Shown piece by piece: positions 38,901-53,015 of a stretch of DNA of 64,000 nt. Within the stretch, counting starts at the first letter, position 1. Every line of letters begins with the position of its first letter. The stretch is from Mansonella perstans (lineage: Eukaryota > Nematoda > Chromadorea > Rhabditida > Onchocercidae), in the NCBI GenBank assembly GCA_037074765.1, contig JBAMDO010000061.1:209662-273661 (forward strand), written 5' to 3'. The notes under the pieces were generated by a model. The model was given only the letters and a program-made list of their open reading frames with translations, was not told the origin of the DNA and made no database searches. Position numbers and translations under genes: made by a program.

Positions 38901-41900
38901 AAATAAATAATAGTTGTTGAGCGAATAAAATAATCTTGCATAGCAGGGATTACAGCAAATGGTGACGGTGAATATCGATAACCGAAACAACGTAGTCGTA
39001 AGTCACTGAGCCAATGTAGATAAGTGCCTTCGTTTTGAAATGATAAGTGAACTGATGGATAAATATTCAGACCATTCGAGGTAACCAGCAAACAATTTGC
39101 TCTATCGAATGATTCTTCCGGAATTTTATAAACAAAACAAAAACCAAGATCCAGAACTACTTTTGGCTTTGTCTTCTGTAAAAAAAGTATCGTTGTATTT
39201 AGTTTATTTACATGAATTATAAGGATAACTTTCAGCAATGAAACAATATAACTATAACTTCAATCAGTTAAAAAATAATTCTGGTACCTTTTCATAATCT
39301 ATAACATAGAGTTGTGAGCCATTCGAATCACTAAGTGTCACATAGCAACGCTTCCACTTATTAGCTTTGCCTGAAATTTATGAAAAAGCAACTTTCTAAA
39401 AACATCACAATAATTCCAATTTCTAGCGGTCTTTATTCAAATATTACTGTATAGCGGTCAAGAATACTATAATATCTCCGCTGCAGAGATCAACGCTGCA
39501 GAGATTGTTATTAACAACCAAATGATTTCGGTGTATAATTACAGAATGCGAATAAATGATTCCCTCCGCTCTCTTCTATATCCCACTCAGCATGTCAACT
39601 TATTAATCATGATTGAGTTTGCGAAAGCAATAGTACAAAATATTCATTTTGCGTTCGAAAATTTTAAGTGTTAATTTATTCATAGCCGCATCTGCGTTGG
39701 AATTTCGAAATGCCGAGCTTTATAGAGTTTGCTTTTCTTTTAAATGTTAAAATCTTCTTTTTTCAACAGTCTATTCATAGTTGTAGCTTAAAATTCCAAA
39801 TGACTAATGTCAAATAAATAACAAACATCAATAAAAGCAATAACAGCATTGAAAGAAGCAACTTGAAACATGCAATAATTTGGATAATCAAAAATCTTAC
39901 GAGGTACCTATCGCACTGGAAAAATGTAATGAAAAAAATGCAAAAAAAATGCAGCAAAAAAAATAAAATAAGTCTTTACATTTTCGATACGCCAAAACGG
40001 TCTGTGGACAAAAACTGTTCGTGGTTAGATCCTGGAACTTTCTATCCGCACTTTTTCCCGACAAATCTCCATTAGAAGCATTTGTTAATACTGCACGCAT
40101 CAAATGAAATCCTCCGCAAATTTCCTTCTCACTGTATCTAAAAATAGCAAGTTTGAAATTTAGGCTATATTTTTTATAATTCACATAGTTGACCATATAA
40201 CTAATAAATATTGATTGACATTGTAAATTCAATACAATATCATCAATGAAAGTCAGCTAGTCACCTAAAAACATTATATGACAGAATAATTAATGAAAGC
40301 TTTTAAGATGTAGTCAAGCCATTGGAATGTATTTTTTTTTTGAAAGATCCATATACAGTTTCTTTAAGGAACACTGTACAACTGGACAAATCTGACATCC
40401 TGATAGCTGCGAAATTTTCTGCACGACATTAAATATTTGCTTTACAGTGCGGTTACCATTCCTCATTTTCATTTCCTAAGGATGAGTTTTTTCATAACCG
40501 TCGTTATGAAAATTTACGGAACTTTACCTTTCAATAATGTCCGGAATTGTAGCAAAAATTCGTCCACCAATTTCGAAATCACCATCTGCTGTTCGTTTTA
40601 TTTGAAATTTCTCGATATGCTTACCAGTATTTACCATAAGAATGTATGAATTGGATTGTACAACTGAATGTCGTAAAAGATAACAACCATCACCATCTGT
40701 ATTTTAATCATAAATTGATTAATATTTATCAAAATGCAAAAAAAAATAAGTGATAGAAAGTTTCTAGTCCCAAATTCCGATTTTTTCTCTCACAAATTAA
40801 AGATTTTAAAGAGAAAAGCATAGCACACTATTTTCTTATCGTGTAAGCAAAAGCATTTTACAGTGATGATATGTCTATATTCCGAACAAAAATGAGCTAT
40901 CTTCAAGTTATTTCAGTTCAATAATTTTTAATTAAACATTTCTTTTACCCTTAAATATGCGAATCAAATGTATCTATATGGGAAAGTGTAAAAAATTACA
41001 CTGTGTTAGTCGCTGTATAAGCACATTCATTGGTTCATTATGAAAATACGGCAACTCTTCAGGCTTCACACTCTTGTCGTTCTGTAGTAATAAATGAATG
41101 AAACTAAAACATTAGCAATTTTATCCCTGCTACACACATCCAAAGTAAGTGGAAAGTATGCTTAATTCATAATTTCATTCCGATTTTGAAAAAATGTCAT
41201 TTTCGCAGCTACCAACTCTTTCTCATTACCAGATGATTATTATACAGTTCTCTTTGAAGAGAGGAAGATAACAGTAAAACATAAAATTTCGAAGCAGCCC
41301 TGCTATTATAATTATCATGAATTAAAGAAGGACTCACTAATGGAGCAGTAAGCTGCACAGCAACAAGTCCGGATTTTCCGCTTTTCTCCAGTCTCGCCCA
41401 TACCCATTCATTATCCATTCGCTGGATTTCCGTTAACAGGTCACCCTCACAAAAACTAAATTAAATGAATATTAATCTAGATTTTCTATTTCAATATCAA
41501 CAGTACACATGCTATAATAACAGCTTAAATGTGATAAACAAATTTCTTCAACAAACAAAATCATAATAAATAAATGGACGAAAGAGTTAGATTTTCGAGA
41601 AACTAAAAAAAAAAAAAAAAATACAATCCAATTTTCATTTAAATTAGAAAAATCCTAAACCTATGAAATTAGCAGTGAAATGAGCAATTAACTGCGGGAT
41701 TAACAATTAAAAAACATCAAACCAAGAAAAAAAAATTGAAAAAGAAAACTAATTTTACCATTACCTTATTTCGTTTGTATCGGGCATTGCGCGAAAGGGT
41801 AATACGGCTATCCTTTGACGGTTTACTAATTTCACCGGCTACAAAAAAAGCTAAACAGGAGATAATCTTTCTAGCAATAATCTGTGTCACTTCTCTTCTG

Positions 41901-43042
41901 CGGTTCAAGTAAAATAAGCACAAATCTAATATCAAATAAAATGTAAACATACAGAAGGTGGTTGAAGCGGTAGCACTGTAGTTTTCGATTCGCTTATAAA
42001 TGCTTGAATGAGATTGGACAATGTTGTAAACGATTTCCCAAACAGGAAATATTCACCACATATTAGATCAATGCTAAAATTTCTGTCTATCAGATACATA
42101 GAACAGTTCCTTAATGAATGAAACTACTAATTAGAAAAGCAATTAAGAAATTTTTTGTTCTTTAGGAACTAGAAATTTATTTATGACGAGTAAAAAAACC
42201 ACACTTTTTAGAAATAAGCAGTATTTTAACCAAGTCGAAATCAATACTTTATTCTGTTCTGTCTTATTGACACAATTCTTTCCTTTCGTTTTCCTCCCTG
42301 TCTCCCCCCACAAAAAAGGGTACGTAGAAGTAATATCAGTTAACACTTAATGAGCAATGAATTAATTTGAAAACTTTTAGGTTTTATTTTATGATAAATA
42401 AGGAATATTTTTTTCTATTAAAATATCAGATAAGCAAGGAACTTCCGCTAAAAACTTGCTGGAATGAAATTCTAAAAATTCATCATAAAACCTTTTTACT
42501 TCTTCGGTAAAAAATTTTTCGGAGATTTAAAACGAAAAAGTTTCAAATCTCAATAGCGGCAAAAATGCTAAGAAATTATGAAAACGAAATTTCAATCTGC
42601 TTCAATATTTCTGGAACTCTAAGAAAATCTCTTCTAAGCAATTTGTTCATCTTAGTGCATGAATCAATTTGATGAACGCTATGAACTGAAAACCGAAAAA
42701 ATAATAGCATATTGCTTCTATTCTGATGACAAACAAATATACATTTAGATTAAATGAGTTGAAATTTAAGAAAACTTACGAGAAATGCGTTACAGAATTA
42801 TCGGTTGGTGAGAGCCAAGAAAGACAAAACTTTGGTTTGATAGAATTTTGTTCAGCATGTAAAATCAAAGCACCATCAATTTTACATTTTCGTAATCGAT
42901 ATTCAACTTCTTCTTCTGTAATAAAACCGTGGAAACAATCCACCGAATCTAATGATACACTTGACCTTTCTTCTACTTCTAATTTTGGTTCATGTTCTTG
43001 CACCTGCTTCTCTTCCATTCCATTGTCCGTTGTGTTAGACAT
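35985..43042 (-). CDS. RASA1: p120-type Ras GTPase-activating protein (SH2-SH3-SH2-PH-C2-RasGAP)
   Basis: Eighteen exons: 43042-42780, 42073-41953, 41838-41765, 41455-41338, 41081-41000, 40696-40528, 40406-40380, 40137-39980, 39370-39288, 39175-38883, 38460-38332, 38179-38058, 37828-37523, 37143-36933, 36661-36603, 36523-36450, 36351-36286 and 36164-35985. All phases match and the sum is 844 codons plus stop. The domain order is that of RASA1: SH2 (about 37-118; LICGEYFLFGKSFTTLSNLI), SH3 (130-190; MPDTNEISFCEGDL...NEWVWARL), SH2 (about 203-285; DGCYLLRHS with Arg228), PH (about 325-430; KANKWKRCYVTLSD), C2 (about 450-560) and RasGAP (about 575-790). The arginine finger is VLRMT (Arg651) and the FLR motif is FFILRFVNPIL (719-730). 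The family switches Ras off at activated receptors. Oddities: His62 replaces the phosphotyrosine-binding Arg of the first SH2, and the GAP domain is shortened. Exon 7 and the donor of exon 17 (GTCAGA) are the least certain joins. Confidence 0.85.
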
Positions 43043-43052
43043 CAGACCATCT
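43042..43052 (-). promoter_or_regulatory. Acceptor and overlapping mini-uORF at the RasGAP start
   Basis: On the minus strand TTATTTCAG (AG at 43052-43051) is followed at once by ATGGTCTGATG: a three-codon uORF (ATG GTC TGA) whose stop overlaps the main ATG as TGATG. If the acceptor is a spliced-leader site the message would start with this uORF; if an upstream exon is joined in the right phase the same bases read Gly-Leu-Met into the main frame. Confidence 0.5.
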
Positions 43053-46000
43053 GAAATAATTTAGAATTATGTGTAAAATTAAATTTGAAATAATTTAATG
43101 ATGAATTTTACACAAAAATGCAAACAAATCAGTAAAACTTCATAACAAATTAGTAAAACTTCATCAATTTTCAACTTCAATTGTAAGTGGTGAAAATTTT
43201 TAGTAAAAAAGAAAATAACAGCTGGTTATTAAGAGAAAAACAAACAAAAATTGGGAACGAAAAGTATGAAAAGAAGATGATAAGTTCATTAACTTGAAAT
43301 ACTTTCACCTATCATGTTAACTAACATGAAGGATAAGAAAATGTACGATACATGTAACAGGAAAATGAATAATTAAAGGAAAATTGTTGGCATTTTTTTC
43401 ACAACAACTATTAGCAATGTTATGAATGAAAAAATTTTATGAATACAAAAACAAATTAGAAAAGAGTTATAAAAAAAGTGAAAATTTTTCTGCAATAGAA
43501 TATGAAAAAAACTTAACAATCAATTTTGTTCTGATTTTATCGAAATTTCATGAAAATTTTATATCATTTCAAATGAGAATCGTGTAATGAAAGATATGAA
43601 TGAATGATACAAAGAGAAGATTGGCTACCAAAGATTTATTTAAAAGCAAATATCCAATTCATTCCAAATCATGTCTATTATTGGACATAATTGGGATGAT
43701 GTGTGACCCAATATTATCAAAATCTTTTGAGACAATATTGAATTCATCCTAATTTTATTGAGTGCTTCATTTCATTTATTCGCCAAATGGTTGAAAGAAA
43801 CTATGAAAAAATGGCACAAATTTATTATTGCTAAAATAACAATTTTTTTTTTTCCTTTCTTTTCAAACAAAAAACATAAATAAATGTTGGAGATGAAATA
43901 TATATAAATAAAATCGAATTATTGAAAAATATCATTCTTATAAACAAGCGAACTTTTTTTGCTTACTGTTTAGCCTACTAAGCAAAAATTGAAAATTGGA
44001 GAAACTTTAAAACTATGACTACTATTGTTGTTATCATTCTCATCTTATTTTCCTTAACTACCATTAATAATTATTAATATGATTATAGCACAATATGATT
44101 ATGGTAAACAAAATTGTTTAGCAATAATAATTTGCTAACGAGTAAGCCTAATCTGATGGATCATAATCAAGTAGCTAAAAGCTGCAATTATAATTAGCAC
44201 AGACTTTAGCTAAATGAATTAAAGGCATAATATCTAAATTAAGTGCCTAAACTAATGTTCAAAAGAAATAAAGAAGAAAAGATGAAACGAGTAATTTCGC
44301 TATTTTCTCACAAAAGAACGATGGCCAATTTTGAATTGAATTGAATAATTTTGGTAAATTTAATGGAATCTCGGGATTACAAACTTTCTGGAATGCAGCA
44401 GACTTCGGCTCATTTTATAAGCAATTTTAAAAATCATTGAAATTTTAACAAAGAAAAACCGAAAAAATAAAATAAACAATCATGCTGACTGCTAAAGTAT
44501 TTTTATAATCCAACAATGAACATTGACAAACCGACATTTGTTAAAATTCTCATAGTGATTCAAACAAGATATGCAATAGCCTGATCTCAACCGTAATAAT
44601 AAATATTTATTTGTATGGCCGTTATTTGTTGCCATTAATTAATTCAATATATTACTAAGTTCACGATTAAATTTCAGTTTAAATTTTCACACTCAACAAT
44701 CACTTAAAAATGACGTAGTGAAAAATTAATAGTTGAAAATATTTATAGGTCTGAGAAGAAAGCAAAAAAGAGCCTAATAAAAAAAACTTGCAACGAGCAA
44801 GAAAAACAACTAAGATGTATTTTTAAAAAACTGTATTTCACAATTTAGGAATTTTTGAGATTTGCAGGCCAAACAAAAAAAAAGAAGCATTGCTATTTAT
44901 TGTTGATAGCTATCATAAGTTTTAAACAATGTCACAAAAATTATTTATTTAATTAATATCACCGATCAAAGTACTGAGGAATTGAAAATAAAAATGTATT
45001 AGAAATCATTATAAATATATTATTAACATATTTCTCATACATTTCTGAAAGATAATTATCAAAAATTTTGAATAACTTTAAAAAATGAATTGAGAGATTA
45101 ATGAAAGACAAAAATTATTTGATGAATTTTTGAATCTTTTATTGCAATTATTATCAAAAAAAATTTCAAAAAGTATCTATTCTATGTGTTTGGTGATAAA
45201 TTTACATAACTATTCTATCCAATTCATTTTAAAATCAAAAAAAAAAACTTGACCAACAATTACTTGTGTTTTAAATTCAGTTATTATTGATGATTTTGTT
45301 AAATCACTTATCAGCAATTATTAGCTGTTGCTGTACTGAATGTTATTATCGATGATGTACTAGTGATTTCAAAGTGAATTAAGAACTGATGCACTCAGCT
45401 ATACTTTTTTTTTATTAAAAATTAATATTTCATTCGAATTTAAATTCTAAAATATAATATCTAAATTGCTAATAATTTGTCGAAAAATATACCGCAATAT
45501 AGAAATAGTTGTAATAAATAGCTTTAGTACGATGATTAAAGTAGATGTATCGTGGTGCAAGTTATTTGCAATTTAGAATCAATTTGTTTATTTTCAGATA
45601 TATTATGTATATTTAGGATATAACGAAGAGAGTGAGAAAGAGGAAGAGACAAAGACAGGGAAGAAATTCATAAGAATTAAAATTGAAGCATGTGTTTTTT
45701 TCAGTTTGCATTTCTACAATGTTATATGGCTAAGAGAGGAAAGCTATGTATCGCATCAATTATTGCATATCAAAGGGAAAAAGGTGAAAAAAGAGTAACT
45801 TTGTGGAAAGAAATGGAATAAGTATGAAATTAAACAGTTGGAATATTTTATTATTTAAAAAAAGTAAACAAAAAATTTCAAATAAAAGAAATTTTAAACT
45901 GTAGGTATATAGAAAGAAAAAATGTTGAAAATCAAGTAGAAGGAGAGAGAGAGAGAGAGAGAGGAAAAAGGGAGAAAGGGAAAGAAGAAAAAGAAAGTGG

Positions 46001-49000
46001 GAAAAAGAAGAAAGGATTAAAAACAGGTTTTCTGTTGATCAGAATTTTGATTTTAGTATGATGATGATGACAACATTGATAGTAGTTAATTATTTAATAA
46101 TTAGTGATTGGAATGGAATTTTTTACAGAATGTTGTAAATTGTTGAAATTCATGTTTCATTATGTTTTCTCTATGCATATGTGGGGTATGTATGGGAAGA
46201 TGGATATGTGGGACATCTATTTCTATCAGTTTATAAAACTGGCAAATCTTTTAATAACATTTAAAGAATTGATTGCACATTGAGATGACAAACTATCATA
46301 CATTGTTAGATATCTGAATTGAAATTTTCCTTCAATAAAAGCAATTTCACCGTAGAATGAGTTGTTGTGCACTTTTCTCAGGTAGCAATAATAGTTAACA
46401 ATATTTTAATATGAAATTAAAGAATTACTCTCTTCTTCGATGAAATGATGTGACAACAATAATTTGTTGTCTTTTTTCCACTTCTTTTTTTCTCATTTAA
46501 ATAATTCAGTACTTTTCCTTTCTTCATTTCAGCTAGTTATTAGCACAATAGCATTTGTGCAATATATGTGGAAATTTATTAATTGATTGCCATTAAAAAT
46601 ATTATTTTATCTCATGTTATTTATTATAGTAATAAATGAAAGATTGGGCACAAAAAAATTTTTTAAATATTAAATTTCAATATATGTATGATAATAAATA
46701 TATTATCGAATTGAATAGTATTCAACACATCCCTGTCTAGACTAATCACAATCCCGCATTTCATTTCAATATGTGCCACCATTTGGCACAATACAAATTG
46801 TGTGATTCGAACTATCCGAATCAATCATAATACGAATTCTTAAATTTCAAAGAAGTAATATTTTTGAAAAAAAAGAAAAATAATAAGATATATTTATTAT
46901 GGAGAAATTTTTCAATAGCATCAATAAAAGAAGCAGATGAAATGAAAAAAAAATGTTGAAAATGATAAAGTGAGAGAAGGAAGAGAGAGAAGAGAGAAGA
47001 AAATTTACGAGAAAGAAACATCTGTCATTCAAAATTGAAACAATTTAAAGCACTGAAATACGAAAATAAGATTTCGTTCTCCCAGTTCTTTTTCCACACG
47101 CAATAACAAAATTTTTGAGAAAGATTGAAGAGGAGAGGCGGTAAAATAAAATGTAATGAAATGAAACAGATCAGATCGGAATGATTCGAACTGCTGCTAT
47201 TCCAATTGGGACAATATCAGAAATCATTTGAGAAGGATGATGAATCAATCAAAAAATACCATTGCTTGCTAGAAATTGCTTTTGAAAAATACGAATTTTA
47301 TTCTCAGAAGATAATTATAGGAATAGAATATGTATGATAATCTTTATCTAAATTAAATATTACCTACAGCATAAGGAATGAATAAATGAATGAATTAATT
47401 AAATAAATCAAATCAAACTAAATCAAATCGAGTCGAACTATCAAATATAAATGTTTTAAGCAACATTATATGTATTTTCAGTACTCTAATAGCGAAAGTT
47501 TCATACCGGAAATAATGACATAACAAAAGATTGTTTATGATGCCTATCAATAACGCCGTAATAGTGATAATGACGATGATGATTATGATTATGATTACGA
47601 GAAGGAGAAAGAGAAGGATGAAAGGAAGAAGAAAGAAGAAAGAGAAAGAAAAAGAAATGCAAAGTGTTTCCTGTTTGCATGATGCTGGTTTGTTCTCATT
47701 TCCAGTCTTGGATAATTCGCGATGAACGAAAGACCAAATTTCTTCCCGGTATTTGGGATGGGATAAGAAGATATTGCAGGACTCAGATGAATTAAGGAAG
47801 AACTCGTTCAAGTTATAAATAATAATTGTATCAGCAGTGGGAAAATTATCGAAATTAACTGAACTTTTCTCTTTTATGTATTTCTTTCATTCACTGTGAA
47901 AGATAATAAAAATTTTGTTTTATTTTATAAATGAAAAAAATTTCCAAAAAAAGACTCCAAAAGTGCTATTTAAGGTATTATTAATTAAATAATCAGATTT
48001 GGAAATTTCATTTATTGATTGAATAAATATAAAGGTATATAAGGATAGCCCAACGTGTTATCAATTAAATAATTCAATTTGAATTTGAAATAAGGAAAAT
48101 TCATTTATTAATTTAAATAAATACGAGGTTCTATAACGATCGAATCACTATTTAAATAATTAATTTGAATTTCATTCTAGCTGAAATTAGAATAAAAGTA
48201 CAACGACAAATTTATCTGTTATAAATATTTAATGAGAAAAATTATTTCATATTAATTGAAGCAAATACATTTTTAAATAATACTATTGAAAGGAAAGGAA
48301 GAAGCAAAAGAAGAAAGAGAGGGAAAGTAAAAGAGAGAGAGTGAGGGAAAAAGTGGAAAGGAATTTCTTATCAATAAATTTGAATTAAAAAACGCACAAT
48401 TTTTAACACAATAAATGAGACATATAAAAGAGATCAGTCGGTGAGCTTTAATTAATACGAAATCTTAGTTCATATTTTTAAATTCCTATCGTTTTTACTT
48501 TGACATTGAACTGAAAATTTACAGCAATGTTGAAAAATATGGCTATAATATTTAGCATAACAGATCATTCTTCATATCTGTATGAAATGTGATCAATTTG
48601 AATGATTTGATATAAAATATCACATCAACTTGTAATCAAAGTATAAATCAATGAGAAAAAATATCGAATAGATTCAGTTATCGCCACTTATCAAAACTTA
48701 TACACGAATAATACAAGATAAGGACCGAGACGTTTAAAGTGTTACTACTACTACGACTACGACTATTTTTATTCACCGGAAGTAATATTATTTGTTGCGA
48801 ACATTTTCCCATGATTTGGGTCAACTGCCTTACTCTTCTCATTCAGTGGAATATAAAAATTTTAGAATCAAATTGATGGGAAAAAGTGCGTAGTATGGGG
48901 AACGACAGGGACAGGAAAAGCGGAAGTAGAGAAACGAATAATTTACAATGTGACTGGCTAGACATGAATCACAAATACCGAGATTGCAATTTTCTTGGTT

Positions 49001-49637
49001 TTTATCAATTACAGTGAAAAAAAAAAGATTAAGAGACACTAATGAGGAAGAATGAATAGAAACAGCAAATGGATGTTTATCATTTAGCAATCAAACGGTA
49101 TCTATAAGATTTTCTACGTGACTGCTTGAATGGATACGTAAATAATGTTGACGTATTACATAAAAAATAAAAAAAGATAATTACGTGATTACGTGAACGA
49201 ATGCATAAATATATGTTTATAAGAGATTAAGATATTGGTGAAAAACAAACCACGTGGATGAACACGCAAACATATGTTTGCAATTAGTTAACATATGACA
49301 TGAAAAATAAAAAAGTTAATTAATTATTGAATATTTTAAGCCACTTAATAGCTAAATCAAATTCCACAATTTCATTGCAGAAAATAGAAAACAAAGAAAA
49401 AAGCTATGAAAAAAAAAAAAAAAAATTAGAATAGAAGAATAGTGGAAAAAGAAATTGGTGAAAAATTGCAACGATACACAACACATCAAGCAAATATATC
49501 ATTTAATTAAATTGATAATTAGCACAACAAATTCTTTTTCTCATTTGCTCACTCCACTTGTAATCTTTTTCACTTCCTTTCCTTTTTCTTTCAAAAAAAT
49601 TATTTTCTTCTTCTGCTTCTCACCTTAGAAGTGATAA

Positions 49638-49912
49638 ATTTATGGTAGGAATGCCAAGAAGCATTTGTCATCAATGAATGGGTCGTACGTTGATTGTAAG
49701 CCAAGTAAAATCAAATACACTTGCAATAATGTTATACGGCAATGCACTGTAGATGCAAAATTTTTAAACTTATATTTTTCGTTGATTACTCGTTCCATTG
49801 ACTCTTGTGGAGTTTGTTACATGAACTTAGACACTCATGAATTTCTCCCATTTGATGATAAAACAGGATCGCTTTCATTATATCGGATACGATACGATCT
49901 TCCAAAGTAATT
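49638..49912 (+). CDS. Orphan open frame, possible isolated exon
   Basis: Open for about 90 codons after a plausible acceptor (TCTCACCTTAG at 49628). The translated segment (for example ITRSIDSCGVCYMNLDTHEF, then GSLSLYRIRYDLPK) has balanced composition, six cysteines and no homopolymers, unlike surrounding shadow frames. It ends in a stop (TAA) directly after LPK. I recognise no family, and no neighbouring exon was found. It could be a last exon, a pseudogene fragment or chance. Confidence 0.3.
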
Positions 49913-52352
49913 ATTTATTAAACTTTTATACGGTATACAATGCAATCCTATCAGGTAATTAAGCTTTTCTATTTTAAAAAAAAAAAAAAAAAAAAAAAAG
50001 AAAAATTTAATTAATAAACTATTACATTCATTAATTCATCATTCGTTGATTTTGACAAATGATAATCGTATCTAATTTGCGCTTTTTTTCCTGAAAAATT
50101 GTTGATGAAGTTTAAATTTTACTTATTGTTTATTTGTTCGTATTGTTCTTTTGAGAAGATTATAAATGATATTTCTATTTATCCTTCCTTTTCTCTGCTT
50201 CTCTTTTTCTTCTCATTCCTTTTGCAGAAAATTTTTAATAAATTGAAATAATAAGAAAAAAACATTAAATCTTTGAAAAGTATTACTTTATTCTATCATT
50301 CCTTGTTTCTTTCTTCGCCTTCTTTTTTATGTATGTTTTTGAATGAATTAATTTGTTTGTGAATGAAAAGAGTGTGAAAAGAATGGAGGGAAAAAATAAA
50401 AAGGCGACAAATTTCAAGTCAGCAAAAAATTAACTTTAATTCAAAATGAAACTTTCCCAACTATTTTTAAATCTTTTAGGCTTATTTTTTCTAAATTAAA
50501 AAACAAACATAATGAGTAATCTTACACCTTCCAGATGTGAAATATGACGTCGGTATGTATATTATAACAACTGTCTATATTCCCCATGTATTTCACATAG
50601 ACACACACAGACAAGTTTTTGTCCTAAAATTGATCCATATTTTAAATTACGAATTAAAATCCTTAAAATCTTTATCTCTTTCTTTCATCCTTGCTTCATT
50701 CTGACACGGTTAACAAATGATAAAGTTAGTGGGCAGAATAAAGTGGACGAGCGAAAAGCTGAAAAAGAAATTGTCAATTTTCTTTCTTTTCACTAACTCT
50801 TTTTCACTTTGTAATCATAAAAAGTGATTTGATGAAAAATATTTTGTCATATGCCTTCAGTGTTTCCTATTTGATCTTCGAATATTTTCAAATCAATTAT
50901 CATTTGAAATTTTTCCATTAGCGATAAAAGGTGTTTAGATAAATGATAACAATAGATATGATGATGATGATCGTGATGGCAGGATGTTAATAATGATAAT
51001 TTGTGATGATGATGATTGACATTTCAGTTGTTTGGTATTTAGTTTTTCCCAACTCATTTCTGGGGTTCTAGTGATTTTTATAGCTGTTTCGCTACATACA
51101 ATGTCACTATTCCTTCGCGAAATCTGTAGGGATTTTCAAATTTGCAACAAAACAATTTCATCTTTATTTAACTTTCCTTTACAATTTTTTCCTGTTTTGT
51201 TAATTTTACTTTCAATTCTAGTTAAGATATGAAGATTTCAAATTTCAGCAATTTGATCAATTAATTCAAATGATTATAAGTGGTATGATAATTGCACTGA
51301 AAATTGAAATCGAAGGAAGGCTTGTTTATATTAAAACTTTAGTTGCTCTTTTAAAACTTTAGTAGCATATTTCGGATCCAAATTGATATATAATTAGTAT
51401 TCATTTATTTTAGTGATTTATGTGAATGCTTATTTTGTCGTTTGTGACGTTGTTGTCGTTGCTATGTGCATAAATGTCTAAAAGGACATTTTTATTACAA
51501 AATGAGTAAGATTTCGAATTAGAGCAAAAATCATATGCATGCTTTCTGTCAAGAGATAATACAGAAAGTTGCAACATCAGAAATGGGAATGAATCAGTAT
51601 CATATGGTATCAATGATATCTTCGGAAAACAATAAGAAAGCGTATTCCGTACATATTTCGTCTATGCTTCATGTATCATTTTTGTCCGCAACTTACATTT
51701 AATGCTTTTAATCAACAAATATTACTCAGTTGTAGATTATATCGACCTCACATATTGATAATTGGTTGAAGAATTCTACGTCAGGAAATGAACTGGACAT
51801 ATTCCCTCTTTTGCTTCCCTCCTCTCATGCTTTCAACTGATAATTTTCTACATTTTGAAAGCATTAATAAATTATATTGCAAAATACAAATTTAATCGCC
51901 TACTTATCGTCATACTTGTTATGTAGCGTAAATGTAATTAATGCTATATTCCGTATAAAACGTTAAATGTAATAATGTATTTTTTATGTGACATTCTGTA
52001 ATGTGATAATGTGATAAATCTGATCACTACTAAATTTATTAGTAATAATCATCAGTTATCATGATACTTATTGCTAAAGCAATTCTATTTTAAACTACAA
52101 AATGTCCACTGTGGCAGATTATGAGAATAAATTTATATTTTGCGTAGAATTTAATTATAAATTAGATTCTTAAATCAGAAAAGTAATCACTCGAATGTAT
52201 CATATTTGTTGCATCGAATTCAAAGAATCTTTTAGTAGTTTGCATTTATACAATTTTAAAAGTATGCAGTTTTATGTAATAGCAAAAATGAAATATTTAT
52301 TTATATGCATCCATTCATTAAAAGTACATAATTTGAAAGAATTGATCATCCT

Positions 52353-53015
52353 TTCGTTCATTCGTTCATTCGTTCATTCGTTTATTCGTTCATTCGTTCA
52401 TTCGTTCCATTCATCCATTCGTTCGTTCGTTCATTCGTTCATTAATTCATTCGTTCATTCATCCATTCGTTCATTCGATCATTCGTTCATTCGTTCATTC
52501 GTTCATTCATCCATTCGTTCATTCGTTCATTCATCGCATTCATTCATTTATCCATTCGTTCATTCATCCATTCATTCATTCGTTCATCCATTCATCCATT
52601 CGTCCATTCATTCATTCATCCATTCATCCATTCATTCATTCGTTCGTTCATCGTATTCATTCATTTATCCATTCGTTCATTCATCCATTCGTTCATTCGT
52701 TCATCCATTCATCCATTCGTCCATTCATTCATTCATCCATTCATCCATTCATTCATTCGTTCGTTCATCGCATTCATTCATTTATCCATTCGTTCATTCA
52801 TCCATTCGTTCATTCGTTCATCCATTCATCCATTCGTCCATTCATTCATTCATCCATTCATCCATTCATTCGTTCATTCATCCCATTCATTCATTTATCC
52901 ATTCGTTCATTCATCCATTCGTTCATTCGTTCATCCATTCATCCATTCGTTCATTCGTTCATTCATCCATTCGTTCATTCATCCATTCATCCATTCATCC
53001 ATTCATTCATTCGTC
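52353..53015 (+). repeat. ATTC-type tetranucleotide satellite with about 117-bp higher-order unit
   Basis: About 660 bases of ATTC/GTTC/ATCC tetramers. A 5-base slip followed by a TTTATCC variant (CATTCATTCATTTATCC) recurs near 52531, 52648, 52765 and 52878, spacing 117, 117 and 113, so a higher-order unit has been duplicated. The long open frame (52195-53034) of His/Ser/Phe/Ile repeats is a consequence of the stop-free tetramers and not a supported gene. Confidence 0.9.
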
